Notes: generated by a model not told the origin, from the letters alone. Positions 1 to 7,642 are shown, counted from the first letter of the stretch. The stretch is DNA of 17,206 nt from Bacilli bacterium (GCA_022774485.1 JALFLX010000072.1:1-17206); one strand, 5' to 3'. Made by a program: numbers and translations.

Positions 1-81
1 AAAGCCTGACACTTGTGCTTGAGAAGAGTCACAGTATGCGTTTTGTATGTTTTTGACAAGTTCGTCGTAGGTATAATCCAT
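1..81 (-). CDS. 5' end of a minus-strand gene, possible SCP2-like protein (partial)
   Basis: On the minus strand an ATG at 81-79 opens a reading frame that stays open for 27 codons to the window edge. It is preceded by TGAGGAATAAGCA, so a GAGGAA ribosome binding site lies about seven bases before the start, which supports a real gene. The protein begins MDYTYDELVKNIQNAY and continues with a D-S-S-Q-A-Q-V-S-G-F stretch. This opening (short helix, then a polar stretch ending in V-S-G) resembles small SCP2-type lipid-binding proteins of Firmicutes, but 27 residues are too few to be sure. It is transcribed divergently from the oad operon. Confidence 0.55.
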   Translation of the reverse strand, partial: MDYTYDELVKNIQNAYCDSSQAQVSGF

Positions 82-124
82 TGCTTATTCCTCAGAGGCT
101 GATAACAGTCTATCTTTTCTTTTT

Positions 125-134
125 CTATATAGCA
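125..134 (-). promoter_or_regulatory. possible extended -10 for the minus-strand gene
   Basis: Read on the minus strand this is TGCTATATAG, an extended -10 (TGn before TATATA) about 44 bases upstream of the ATG at 81. I see no good -35, which is tolerable for an extended -10. An alternative weak pair on the same strand, TTGCTA and TAGACT with a 17-base spacer, overlaps it. Confidence 0.3.
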
Positions 135-289
135 AAGTCTATCCGGAAAAGAGTTCAGCTTTTGTGTAATTTTTCATCAATTCTATCCTCTTGTCTAAGA
201 TTGATTTGCACAGTTTTTGCGTGTTTTTATTTGGCGATATTTCAAATGGTTGTGTGGTGTGAAATGTGATGCTTAGAGGGTGTATTTGC

Positions 290-320
290 GTGACAAGGTG
301 GGGGTTAGTTGTTGTATACT
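290..320 (+). promoter_or_regulatory. possible promoter of the oad operon
   Basis: GTGACA at 290-295 and TATACT at 315-320 resemble -35 and -10 boxes, but the 19-base spacer is long. They lie about 60 bases before the oadA start. The rest of the 82-379 gap is AT-rich and holds no convincing gene. Confidence 0.35.
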
Positions 321-367
321 ATGCTGATTTAGGTTTTTTTCTAAATCATGAGAAATATATCAATGAT

Positions 368-375
368 AGGAGGTG
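368..375 (+). promoter_or_regulatory. ribosome binding site that fixes the oadA start
   Basis: AGGAGGTG ends four bases before the ATG at 380. The in-frame upstream ATG codons near 266 have no such site, and the 38 residues they would add do not look like an OadA N-terminus. Confidence 0.85.
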
Positions 376-379
376 CTGT

Positions 380-1768
380 ATGGGTGTGAAAATCGTCGAT
401 ACTGCATTGCGCGATGGCTCTCAATCTTTGATTGCGACGCGCTTGACGACGGATGAGATTCTTCAGGTTGCCCCGCTTCTTGATAAAGCGGGATATCATG
501 CTTTGGAGGTTTGGGGTGGCGCTACTTTTGATGCGTGTCTCCGCTTCTTGGATGAGGATCCTTGGGAGAGACTTAGAGCGATCCGTAAGGCATGTCCTAA
601 CACGAAGCTTCAGATGCTTTTCCGCGGACAAAATATCTTAGGATATCATCACTATCCGGATGATATCGTGGATAAGTTTGTCGAGAAATCGTTAGAGAAT
701 GGTATCGATGTCATCCGTGTCTTTGATGCGCTAAATGATGTCAGAAACTTAAAATCTGCGGTGGATGCGGTCAAGAGATGGAAAGAGAAATTCCCGAGAG
801 CGGAGTGTCAGATTGCGCTCAGCTATACGACTAGCCCTGTCCACACTGTGGATTATTATGTGGATCTCGCTAGAAAGGTTGAGGTGATGGGTGCAGATTC
901 TCTCTGTATTAAGGATATGGCGGGTGTCTTGCTTCCGGAAACTGCTTATGAGTTGATCACTCGCTTGAAGAAAGAGACTTCTCTTCCGATTGAGCTTCAC
1001 TCTCACTGCACTGGTGGCATCTGTCAGATGACTTACCTCAGAGCGATTGAGGCTGGTGTCGATATTATCGACTGTGCCCTTTCTCCTTTCTCTGGCGGCA
1101 CTTCTCAGCCATCGACAGAATCCTTCAACTACGCCTTAAAGGGAACAAAATATGATCCGATGCTCGATTCTGATTTATTGGATCAGGCTGCGAACAAATT
1201 GGAGAAATTCAAACAAAAATATCTCAAGAATGGAACCTTAAAGGTCAAGGCGTTAGGTGTCAATCCTAACATCTTGAAATATCAGGTTCCTGGCGGAATG
1301 CTTTCGAACTTGATGAGTCAGTTAGATAAGCAGGGTGCCATGGACAAATACGAAGAGGTGTTAAAGGAAGTTCCTCGCGTCAGAAAGGACTTAGGATACC
1401 CACCTCTTGTCACTCCTCTCTCTCAGATGGTCGGCACGCAAGCGGTCATGAATGTCATTACAGGTGAGCGCTATAAGATGTCTCCTAAGGAGATTAAGGA
1501 TTATCTCTTAGGAAAATATGGTCAAGCACCTGCGGCGATTGATGAAGAGGTCAGAGAGAAGATTTTAGGAAAAGATCATCCTGAGATCATCACTTGTAGA
1601 CCGGCTGACTTGTTAGCTCCAGAATTTGAAGAGCTGAAGAAGAAATACAAGAAAATCGCTAAGTGCGATGAGGATGTCCTCTCCATTGCTCTCTTCGAAA
1701 ATGTCGCGATTGACTTCTTGAAGCGTAAATACGGCTTAGTGGCAGAGGAGTTCAACGTCAGCTTATGA
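380..1768 (+). CDS. oadA: oxaloacetate decarboxylase alpha subunit, carboxyltransferase part
   Basis: This 462-residue protein moves the carboxyl group of oxaloacetate to biotin, giving pyruvate, as the first step of the sodium-pumping oxaloacetate decarboxylase on the inner face of the membrane. It carries the HMGL-like TIM barrel (about residues 4-270) and the conserved carboxylase domain (about 285-450). Visible landmarks are DTALRDGSQS (7-16, metal ligand D12), EVWGGATFDA (43-52), the carbamylated-lysine motif KDMAG (K178) and the metal-binding HSH (H207, H209). These match the positions known from OadA enzymes. Classical alpha subunits continue into a proline/alanine linker and a biotin domain; here the protein stops and biotin sits on a separate protein two genes on. 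It is the first gene of the operon and overlaps oadG by four bases. A pyruvate carboxylase or transcarboxylase 5S role is less likely because oadG and oadB follow. Confidence 0.95.
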   Translation: MGVKIVDTALRDGSQSLIATRLTTDEILQVAPLLDKAGYHALEVWGGATFDACLRFLDEDPWERLRAIRKACPNTKLQMLFRGQNILGYHHYPDDIVDKFVEKSLENGIDVIRVFDALNDVRNLKSAVDAVKRWKEKFPRAECQIALSYTTSPVHTVDYYVDLARKVEVMGADSLCIKDMAGVLLPETAYELITRLKKETSLPIELHSHCTGGICQMTYLRAIEAGVDIIDCALSPFSGGTSQPSTESFNYALKGTKYDPMLDSDLLDQAANKLEKFKQKYLKNGTLKVKALGVNPNILKYQVPGGMLSNLMSQLDKQGAMDKYEEVLKEVPRVRKDLGYPPLVTPLSQMVGTQAVMNVITGERYKMSPKEIKDYLLGKYGQAPAAIDEEVREKILGKDHPEIITCRPADLLAPEFEELKKKYKKIAKCDEDVLSIALFENVAIDFLKRKYGLVAEEFNVSL

Positions 1769-2091
1769 GAGAATTTGTCACGTTGAGCAGCTGGCAGGTT
1801 AAAACACCGCTTGACGCTCTGCTCTTATCCCTCCTTTGTGTCGCATTGGTCTTCTCTGTCTTGATCATCATCTCGTTTGTCATGATGCTGATGAACAAGA
1901 TCAGAGCCTTAGATGTCAAAGAGCCTGTCATCATGAAAGATGGCACAGAAGTCGATGACGATATGATGGCTGCGATTCTAGTCGCCACCATCGATTACCG
2001 TAAAGAGAAGAAAGAAGATGTGAAAGTCATCAGCTGCAAGCTGATTGAACAGGATGAACCCAAAAAAGGTTCGAAAAGAGGTGGAAAATGA
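1765..2091 (+). CDS. oadG: oxaloacetate decarboxylase gamma subunit
   Basis: This small membrane protein of 108 residues holds the decarboxylase complex together, linking the cytosolic alpha part to the membrane beta part. One hydrophobic segment is visible at about residues 17-43, followed by a charged cytosolic tail. The tail contains DDDMMAAILVATIDYRK (64-80), a form of the acidic plus alanine-rich segment common near the C-terminus of OadG-type proteins. A basic end (KKGSKRGGK) closes it. The ATG overlaps the oadA stop (ATGA) and its own stop overlaps the next start, so translation is probably coupled. Sequence conservation in this family is low, so the call rests on size, topology, the tail motif and gene order. 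Confidence 0.85.
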   Translation: MREFVTLSSWQVKTPLDALLLSLLCVALVFSVLIIISFVMMLMNKIRALDVKEPVIMKDGTEVDDDMMAAILVATIDYRKEKKEDVKVISCKLIEQDEPKKGSKRGGK

Positions 2092-2465
2092 GAATCTATA
2101 AAATCAAAGTCAACGGAAAGACTTATGAAGTGAAGGTCATGGGCATCACTGAGACAGAGCCTGTCGAAGTGAAGAGTGAGAAAGTTGCCGTGGAGAAAGC
2201 GCCTGCTGCTCCTGCTTCTACTCCTGCTCCTGTCGCTTCAACACCAAGCGAAGGAAAAGCAGTCCCTGCTCCGATGCAAGGCACGATCTTAGACCTCAAG
2301 GTCAAAGTCGGCGATGCGGTCAAAGCGGGAGATACGCTTCTCATCTTAGAAGCGATGAAGCTTGAGAATGAAATCAAGTCTCCAACCGATGGCAAAGTTC
2401 TTTCCATCGCTGTCAGCAAAGGTCAGTCCGTCTCTATGAACGAGACCTTATTAATCTTGGGGTGA
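2088..2465 (+). CDS. biotin carrier protein of the decarboxylase (separate biotin domain)
   Basis: This 125-residue protein carries the covalently bound biotin that shuttles the carboxyl group from OadA to OadB. Residues 1-25 form a short leading domain (MRIYKIKVNGKTYEVKV), residues 38-58 are an alanine/proline-rich flexible linker, and residues 59-125 are a biotinyl domain. The domain contains the hallmark EAMKLEN (88-94), with K91 as the biotinylated lysine, and the PMQG turn near 62-65. In many organisms this part is the C-terminus of the alpha subunit, and here it is encoded on its own. The gene overlaps oadG by four bases and ends three bases before oadB. The lysine is the expected substrate of the BirA ligase encoded downstream. 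Symbols used elsewhere for such proteins (gcdC, mmdC) imply other substrates, so none is given. Confidence 0.93.
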   Translation: MRIYKIKVNGKTYEVKVMGITETEPVEVKSEKVAVEKAPAAPASTPAPVASTPSEGKAVPAPMQGTILDLKVKVGDAVKAGDTLLILEAMKLENEIKSPTDGKVLSIAVSKGQSVSMNETLLILG

Positions 2466-2468
2466 GCT

Positions 2469-3665
2469 ATGTTTCTCACCAATCCAGTCGGTGAGTTCTT
2501 CTCAGACTTCTTCCAAAACACTGGTATCTACCAGTTCTTCACAGGAAGTTGGCAGAACCTCATCATGATCCTGATCGCTCTATTGCTGTTATTCTTAGCG
2601 ATCTTTAAAAAAGCAGAACCTTATTTGTTGATTCCGATCTCTGTCGGCATGCTCTTAGCAAACCTTCCGGGATCTGACATCTTCATCAAACATAATGACG
2701 GCACTTATGAGGGACTCTTAGGTGTCCTCTACATGGGAGTTAAGTACGATATCTATCCCTGTCTCATCTTCTTAGGAATTGGTGCGACGACAGACTTCGG
2801 CCCGTTGATCTCTAGACCTTCTACGATGATTCTAGGAGCCGCCGCTCAAATCGGTATCTTCTTAACCTTCTTATTAGCGATGTCAATCCCTTATCCGACC
2901 ATGATGGAAGGCGCTCTTGTCTGGCAGAACTTCACTGCCCAAGAAGCAGCCTCAATCGGAATCATCGGCGGTGCTGATGGTCCGACCGCTGTCTTGACCA
3001 CCAAGACCTTAGCAGACCATCTCCTCCCCTCTATCACCATCGCCGCTTATTCCTATATGGCTCTTGTCCCCTTCATCATGCCTCCGATCATCCGTGGCCT
3101 TACCACCAAGAAAGAGCGCATGATTCATATGGATATGACAAAGCCAGTCTCAAAGACAAAGAAAATCCTCTTCCCGATCATTGTCATGATCGTCACGATC
3201 TTGATTGTCCCTAGCTGCGCTCCGTTAATCGGCTGTCTCATGTTAGGCAACTTGATCAAAGAGAGCGGTGTTGTTCCTAAACTTGTCGAAACGGTCTCTA
3301 ATTCCTTGCTCTACATCGTGACGATCCTTTTAGGCCTCTGTGTCGGTGCCACTGCTACTGGTTCTTCCTTCCTTACCACTCAGACTATCTGGATCTTCAT
3401 GTTAGGTATCTTAGCCTTCTCCTTTGCCACCGCTAGCGGCGTGTTGATCGGAAAGCTGATGTGTGTCATCACTCACGGCAAGGTCAACCCGATGATCGGC
3501 GCAGCGGGTGTCTCCGCTGTCCCGATGGCAGCCCGTGTCGTCCAGAAAGAAGCGCAGAGAGAAGACCCGTCTAACTTCTTGTTGATGCAGGCGATGGGTC
3601 CAAATGTCGCCGGTGTCATCGGCTCTGCCGTCGCTGCCGGCTTGTTGATGCAAGTCTTAGGATGA
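2469..3665 (+). CDS. oadB: oxaloacetate decarboxylase beta subunit, sodium-pumping decarboxylase
   Basis: This integral membrane protein of 398 residues decarboxylates carboxybiotin and uses the energy to export sodium ions. It has many hydrophobic segments and the family signatures GIGATTDFGPL (103-113), IGGADGPTA (166-174) and VSAVPMAARV (348-357). Residues shown to matter in the Klebsiella beta subunit (D203, Y229, N373, G377, S382, R389) all appear with a constant offset of 33: D170, Y196, N340, G344, S349 and R356. The catalytic and ion-binding set is therefore intact. The start follows GGGGTGAG, three bases after the carrier gene. Beta subunits of methylmalonyl-CoA and glutaconyl-CoA decarboxylases are close relatives. 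The OadA upstream decides in favour of oxaloacetate. Confidence 0.95.
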   Translation: MFLTNPVGEFFSDFFQNTGIYQFFTGSWQNLIMILIALLLLFLAIFKKAEPYLLIPISVGMLLANLPGSDIFIKHNDGTYEGLLGVLYMGVKYDIYPCLIFLGIGATTDFGPLISRPSTMILGAAAQIGIFLTFLLAMSIPYPTMMEGALVWQNFTAQEAASIGIIGGADGPTAVLTTKTLADHLLPSITIAAYSYMALVPFIMPPIIRGLTTKKERMIHMDMTKPVSKTKKILFPIIVMIVTILIVPSCAPLIGCLMLGNLIKESGVVPKLVETVSNSLLYIVTILLGLCVGATATGSSFLTTQTIWIFMLGILAFSFATASGVLIGKLMCVITHGKVNPMIGAAGVSAVPMAARVVQKEAQREDPSNFLLMQAMGPNVAGVIGSAVAAGLLMQVLG

Positions 3666-3666
3666 T

Positions 3667-4389
3667 ATGTCAATCTTAACATTCGATACTCTTGATTCCA
3701 CAAACTCTTACTTGAAACGCAATGGAAAAAACTTAGACCACTTCACTGTAGTCCAAGCAAACCACCAGGAACAAGGAAAAGGGAGATTAGGAAGAAGTTG
3801 GCAAGATCAAGGAAATTCGCTTCTGTTCTCGATTCTGTTAAAAGAGAAAATCGAGCCAGAAAGAGTTCCGCTTCTCTCTCTCCTTGCCGGTGCTTCTGTC
3901 GTTTTGACACTAGAACACTACGGGTTAACTCCGCTTGTCAAATGGCCCAATGATACCCTGGTTTCTGAAAAGAAAATCAGTGGAATTCTCACAGAGGCAG
4001 TGTCAGAGGGAGAAGATATCTTCTACATTGTCGGAATCGGAATCAATCTCAATCAGAAAGGATTTGAAGGAGAGCTTTCTCAGAAAGCGACTTCCTTATT
4101 CCTCCTCACGAAAAAAGAGTACGACAAAGAGGAAGTCTTAACGGTGCTCTTATCTTACTTCACTCCTCTTTATCAAGACTACATACAAGGAGGAAAGAAG
4201 TTCTTAACGGTTGTGAAATCTCACTCCTACTTAGATCAGAAAGAAGTTTCTCTCGACTACTACGGAGAGCATATTCACGGAACAGTGATTGATATCACTG
4301 ATAAAGGTACGCTTCTCCTAGATGTCTCTGGGAAACAGATAGAAGTCAGTTCAGGGGAAGTCACCTTGAATCAGATGTATCTCAAATAA
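3667..4389 (+). CDS. birA: biotin-protein ligase, class I (no DNA-binding domain)
   Basis: The 240-residue enzyme activates biotin with ATP to biotinyl-AMP and transfers it to the carrier lysine. Motifs visible are the FDTLDSTNSY opening (6-15), the biotinyl-AMP loop GKGRLGR (37-43), KWPND (92-96), K103-ISGILTE (103-110) and GIGINLN (123-129), then a small C-terminal SH3-like part. It starts directly with the catalytic domain, so the winged-helix region that makes some BirA proteins repressors is absent. The gene begins one base after the oadB stop. Its place in the operon ties ligase supply to its substrate, the separate biotin carrier. Since this BirA should not bind DNA, control of bioY must come from something else. 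Confidence 0.95.
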   Translation: MSILTFDTLDSTNSYLKRNGKNLDHFTVVQANHQEQGKGRLGRSWQDQGNSLLFSILLKEKIEPERVPLLSLLAGASVVLTLEHYGLTPLVKWPNDTLVSEKKISGILTEAVSEGEDIFYIVGIGINLNQKGFEGELSQKATSLFLLTKKEYDKEEVLTVLLSYFTPLYQDYIQGGKKFLTVVKSHSYLDQKEVSLDYYGEHIHGTVIDITDKGTLLLDVSGKQIEVSSGEVTLNQMYLK

Positions 4390-4429
4390 AACGGAATAGA
4401 AATTCCAAAGAAAGGATATTTGTCACATT

Positions 4430-6043
4430 ATGAGTGAAAAGAAAATCAATTTAGGCCTTTATGGCATCCACGATGTCTCTGATGTCATCTACAATCCCTC
4501 TTATGAAGATTTGTACAAAGCGGAGTTAGATCCCTCCTTAGAAGGCTATGAAAAAGGTCAGGAGACTGAGCTTGGCGCAGTCAATGTCATGACCGGTGTC
4601 TTCACTGGCCGTTCCCCGAAAGATAAATTCATCGTCATGGATGAAAATTCTAAGGACACTGTCTGGTGGACCACTCCCGAATATCCAAACGATAACCATC
4701 CGGCCTCAGAAGAGACATGGAAAGCGGTCAAAGACCTCGCCTTAAAAGAGCTCTCTGGCAAGAAACTCTATGTTGTCGATGGCTTCTGTGGCGCCAACAA
4801 AGACACCCGTATGGCAGTTCGCTTCATCATGGAAGTCGCCTGGCAGGCGCACTTTGTCCGCAATATGTTCATCCGTCCTACCAAAGAGGAAGAAGAGAAC
4901 TTCAAGCCGGACTTCATTGTCTATAACGCCTCCAAAGCCAAAGTTGAGAACTGGAAAGAACTCGGACTTCACTCCGAGACTGCGGTCATGTTCAACATCA
5001 CCTCTCACGAACAAGTCATCCTCAACACTTGGTATGGCGGTGAGATGAAGAAAGGTATGTTCTCCATGATGAACTACTACCTCCCGCTCAAAGGAATCGC
5101 CTCGATGCACTCCTCCGCAAACACTGATTTAAACGGTGAGAACACCGCCGTCTTCTTCGGCCTCTCTGGCACTGGTAAGACCACCCTCTCCACCGATCCG
5201 AAGAGATTGCTCATCGGCGATGATGAGCACGGCTGGGATGACAACGGCGTCTTCAACCTCGAAGGTGGATGCTACGCCAAAGTCATCGATCTTGACAAAG
5301 ACGCTGAGCCGGATATCTATCGCGCCATCCGCAGAGATGCTCTCTTAGAGAACGTTACTGTCGATGAACACGGCGTCATCGATTTCAAAGATAAATCCGT
5401 CACGGAGAACACCAGAGTCTCCTATCCGATCGATCACATCGAAAAGATCGTCAAACCAATCTCCGCTGCTCCTGCTGCAAAGAATGTCATCTTCCTCTCC
5501 GCAGATGCCTTTGGAGTCCTCCCTCCTGTCTCTATCCTCACTCCGGAACAGACTAAGTATTACTTCCTCTCTGGCTTCACTGCGAAGTTAGCAGGAACTG
5601 AGCGTGGCATCACGGAGCCTACTCCGACTTTCTCCGCTTGCTTTGGACAAGCTTTCTTAGAGCTTCATCCGACCAAATACGCGGAAGAGTTAATCCGCCA
5701 CATGGAAAAGAGCGGTGCCAAAGCCTACTTAGTCAACACCGGCTGGAACGGAACTGGCAAGCGTATTTCCATCAAAGATACCAGAGGTATCATCGATGCC
5801 ATCTTAAACGGCGCAATCTTAAAAGCTCCGACCAAGAAGATCCCATACTTCGACTTCGAAGTTCCTACTTCCTTAGAGGGAGTTGATGATCATATCTTAG
5901 ATCCGAGAGATACTTATGAAGATGCCGCCATCTGGGATGAAAAGGCGAAGAAATTAGCATCTCTCTTCATCAAGAACTTCCACAAATACGAGACAAACGA
6001 TGCTGGTAAGGCCTTAGTGGTCGCTGGACCTCACCTCGACTAA
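4430..6043 (+). CDS. pckA: phosphoenolpyruvate carboxykinase (ATP type)
   Basis: This cytosolic enzyme interconverts oxaloacetate + ATP and PEP + CO2 + ADP. At 537 residues it has the usual length of the ATP-dependent family. Motifs are TGRSPKDKF (59-67, substrate arginine R61), YGGEMKKG with the metal-site lysine (about K208), H227, the P-loop GLSGTGKTT (244-252) and IGDDEHGW (262-269) with the metal-binding aspartates. The gap to birA is 40 bases with no terminator, and an AAAGGA lies 13 bases before the ATG, a long spacing. Being in the same operon as oxaloacetate decarboxylase suggests it runs in the fermentative direction here, making ATP from PEP and CO2 and feeding oxaloacetate to OadA. 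A gluconeogenic role is also possible. Confidence 0.96.
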   Translation: MSEKKINLGLYGIHDVSDVIYNPSYEDLYKAELDPSLEGYEKGQETELGAVNVMTGVFTGRSPKDKFIVMDENSKDTVWWTTPEYPNDNHPASEETWKAVKDLALKELSGKKLYVVDGFCGANKDTRMAVRFIMEVAWQAHFVRNMFIRPTKEEEENFKPDFIVYNASKAKVENWKELGLHSETAVMFNITSHEQVILNTWYGGEMKKGMFSMMNYYLPLKGIASMHSSANTDLNGENTAVFFGLSGTGKTTLSTDPKRLLIGDDEHGWDDNGVFNLEGGCYAKVIDLDKDAEPDIYRAIRRDALLENVTVDEHGVIDFKDKSVTENTRVSYPIDHIEKIVKPISAAPAAKNVIFLSADAFGVLPPVSILTPEQTKYYFLSGFTAKLAGTERGITEPTPTFSACFGQAFLELHPTKYAEELIRHMEKSGAKAYLVNTGWNGTGKRISIKDTRGIIDAILNGAILKAPTKKIPYFDFEVPTSLEGVDDHILDPRDTYEDAAIWDEKAKKLASLFIKNFHKYETNDAGKALVVAGPHLD

Positions 6044-6051
6044 CACAAACA

Positions 6052-6077
6052 AAAAGGTCACCTTCGGGTGACCTTTT
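6052..6077. terminator. intrinsic terminator between convergent pckA and bioY
   Basis: An 11-bp perfect stem (AAAAGGTCACC with GGTGACCTTTT) closes on a TTCG loop, nine bases after the pckA stop. The A-run on the left and T-run on the right let it work in both directions, so it can also end bioY transcripts, whose stop lies at 6124. Confidence 0.92.
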
Positions 6078-6123
6078 GTTATGGTTTCATTTTCAAGAGT
6101 ATATATATTGATATAGAAAGAAA

Positions 6124-6675
6124 TCAGTACAGATTTCTCATCACGATCGGTCTTAATTTGATTGAGAGCAAGGTAGCGATGACAATCTTTGCTAAGTCAA
6201 TCGGGATAAATGGGAAGACACAGACCTTTAAGATATGGAAAAAGGTAGTAGCTTGGTTGTTGACAAAGAAGAAGTGAATAGAGCCTAAAAGATAAAGGAT
6301 AATGGTGCCGACAATCATCCAAATAGGATAGGTCCACTTCTTATCTTTGAACACTTCAATCAAGATTCCTTCAATCAGGGCTAAGGGTATATAGCCGATG
6401 ATATATCCGCCGGTGACTCCGGTGAGGACTGCGATACCGCTGTTGAAGTTTGAGAAGACTGGTAAACCGATAATACCTAATAAGATATAGACAATGACAA
6501 CACTGACAGAGATTCTGACTGGGAACAGCGCGGAAAAAAGATAGATTCCTAAGGTCGCTAAGGTGATAGAAATCGGACCGATCGGAATCGCGAATCCGGA
6601 AATAATACACTGTAAGGCAGCGAATACGCCGATGTAGGCGATGTCTTTGATTTTGAATCTTAACGCTTCTCTCAT
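6124..6675 (-). CDS. bioY: biotin transporter substrate-binding subunit BioY (ECF type)
   Basis: This 183-residue membrane protein is the S component that captures biotin for import, normally with a shared ECF energy module (EcfA, EcfA', EcfT) encoded elsewhere. About six hydrophobic segments are visible. Family signatures are GLPVFS (70-75), TGGYIIG (88-94) and a D-x-x-K pair (D160, K163) near the last helix, a pair implicated in biotin binding. GAGGT precedes the ATG by six bases. It is convergent with the biotin-using operon and supplies the cofactor for BirA and the carrier protein. No biotin synthesis gene is in view, which fits a scavenging lifestyle but does not prove auxotrophy. Confidence 0.93.
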   Translation of the reverse strand: MREALRFKIKDIAYIGVFAALQCIISGFAIPIGPISITLATLGIYLFSALFPVRISVSVVIVYILLGIIGLPVFSNFNSGIAVLTGVTGGYIIGYIPLALIEGILIEVFKDKKWTYPIWMIVGTIILYLLGSIHFFFVNNQATTFFHILKVCVFPFIPIDLAKIVIATLLSIKLRPIVMRNLY

Positions 6676-6694
6676 AAGAATACCTCGAGAAAAA

Positions 6695-6700
6695 ATTATA
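6695..6700 (-). promoter_or_regulatory. -10 box of bioY
   Basis: Perfect TATAAT on the minus strand, 19 bases upstream of the bioY ATG, giving a very short leader. No consensus -35 is visible at the right distance. The space where it should lie is occupied by the dyad at 6710-6746, which suggests an activator or repressor acts here. Confidence 0.55.
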
Positions 6701-6709
6701 CTCTTTTTC

Positions 6710-6746
6710 TTCGAAAAAATCGGCGAAAAAGTTCGATGTTTTCGAA
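6710..6746. promoter_or_regulatory. dyad over the bioY -35 region, candidate operator
   Basis: TTCGAAAAAATCG (6710-6722) and CGATGTTTTCGAA (6734-6746) are inverted repeats matching at 12 of 13 positions, separated by 11 bases. The centre-to-centre distance is about 24 bp. It sits just upstream of the bioY -10 and downstream of the neighbouring gene's terminator, so a hairpin role in ending that gene is not needed. The sequence does not look like the usual BirA, BioR or BioQ operators. Confidence 0.45.
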
Positions 6747-6789
6747 TTGAAACTACGGGTGTGTTTTTCTCTCTTTTTGATTCAAAATG

Positions 6790-6830
6790 AAAAAAACCTT
6801 TGTTCGCATGAAGACATGCGAAGAAAGGTT
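6790..6830 (-). terminator. intrinsic terminator of the CPBP-like gene
   Basis: On the minus strand a stem of 16 positions with one mismatch (arms 6795-6810 and 6815-6830) closes on a four-base loop and is followed by a run of T. It begins eight bases after the stop codon at 6838-6840. Confidence 0.9.
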
Positions 6831-6837
6831 ATTGTTA

Positions 6838-7617
6838 TCAGTTGAAGGAAATTGGCTCTGCCCTGTATTTCTGAAGCGAGGAAATTTTGATTAAGGCCAA
6901 GATATAGAAGAGGTCAAAGCTAGCGATAAGTATTGAGAAGCCGAAGTACTTCAAGCTCATTGTGACATCGAAGATCGCTTCAAAGGTGATGAAGTCGATG
7001 GCGTTGAACAAGAAGTGGAACGCGATCGGAATCCACTCTTTATCAAAGTAGATGGCTAAGTAGGAACATTCTAGCGTGACTAAGAAGATAAACATGAGCT
7101 CAAAGGCTGCCACAGAGGGAGTATCATAAAGGAAGTTGTAGGAGTGAATGACCGTGAAGATTGTGGCGCAGAGCATCATCGAGAGGAGCTTTGCTTTGCG
7201 GATTTTTCCGTTGAAGAGATCTAAGAAGAGACTGTTGAGAATGTCGACAAACAAGAGATCCTCGACAATCGATAAGAAGAAGTCAGTGAACAGATCAAGA
7301 GTCAACATGCCGGCGTTGATGGTTCCTAAGGGAGAGATATCCATGAAGAGAACATAGAGGAAGTTTGAGAAGCAGGGAACCGCTAAGGGAATTAACCAGA
7401 GGTATGAAATCTGATGGTGTGGAATCTCTAATTCGATGTGATTCTTTTTCTTTAAGAGAATCAATGCGATTGACATCAGGAGTAAGACAGTGAATCTTAA
7501 CGCGAGATATCCGTATTCGTTTTCAATCCATCTGCTGAAGGGTAAAAAGTTTAATAGGATATATAGAAGTGCACCGGTGATGACGATGATTAGTTTTGTC
7601 TTGATGGGTTTTGTCAT
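6838..7617 (-). CDS. CPBP (CAAX/Abi-type) membrane protein with incomplete protease motif
   Basis: The 259-residue protein has about seven hydrophobic segments and resembles the CPBP family of glutamic intramembrane proteases (prenyl-protein endoprotease, bacteriocin self-immunity and related roles). Motif 2, FxxxH, is present as FTVIH (154-158), and motif 3, HxxxN, as HFLFN (201-205). Motif 1, normally EExxxR, reads E119-D120 followed by LLFV, so the second glutamate is aspartate and the arginine is missing. It may therefore be inactive or altered. The start at 7617 is chosen because a -10-like TATAGT lies just upstream. An in-frame ATG at 7758 would add 47 basic, non-family residues and swallow that box. 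The ribosome binding site is weak (GGAAAAAGAG). Substrate is unknown, and nothing nearby suggests a bacteriocin locus. Confidence 0.75.
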   Translation of the reverse strand: MTKPIKTKLIIVITGALLYILLNFLPFSRWIENEYGYLALRFTVLLLMSIALILLKKKNHIELEIPHHQISYLWLIPLAVPCFSNFLYVLFMDISPLGTINAGMLTLDLFTDFFLSIVEDLLFVDILNSLFLDLFNGKIRKAKLLSMMLCATIFTVIHSYNFLYDTPSVAAFELMFIFLVTLECSYLAIYFDKEWIPIAFHFLFNAIDFITFEAIFDVTMSLKYFGFSILIASFDLFYILALIKISSLQKYRAEPISFN

Positions 7618-7642
7618 AATGTCTCTTTTTCCATGTATTAGT

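Noticed and set aside
81..269. 62-codon plus-strand frame before oadA
   Set aside because: No ribosome binding site, atypical composition, and it overlaps the likely divergent promoter region.
266..379. Longer N-terminus for oadA starting at the ATG near 266
   Set aside because: The added residues do not match OadA, and a perfect ribosome binding site with family-typical N-terminus lies at 380.
6803..6822. TTCGCATG hairpin shared between the terminator at 6790-6830 and the hairpin at 11471-11490 as a dispersed repeat
   Set aside because: Only the short stem is shared; loops and flanks differ, so chance is enough.
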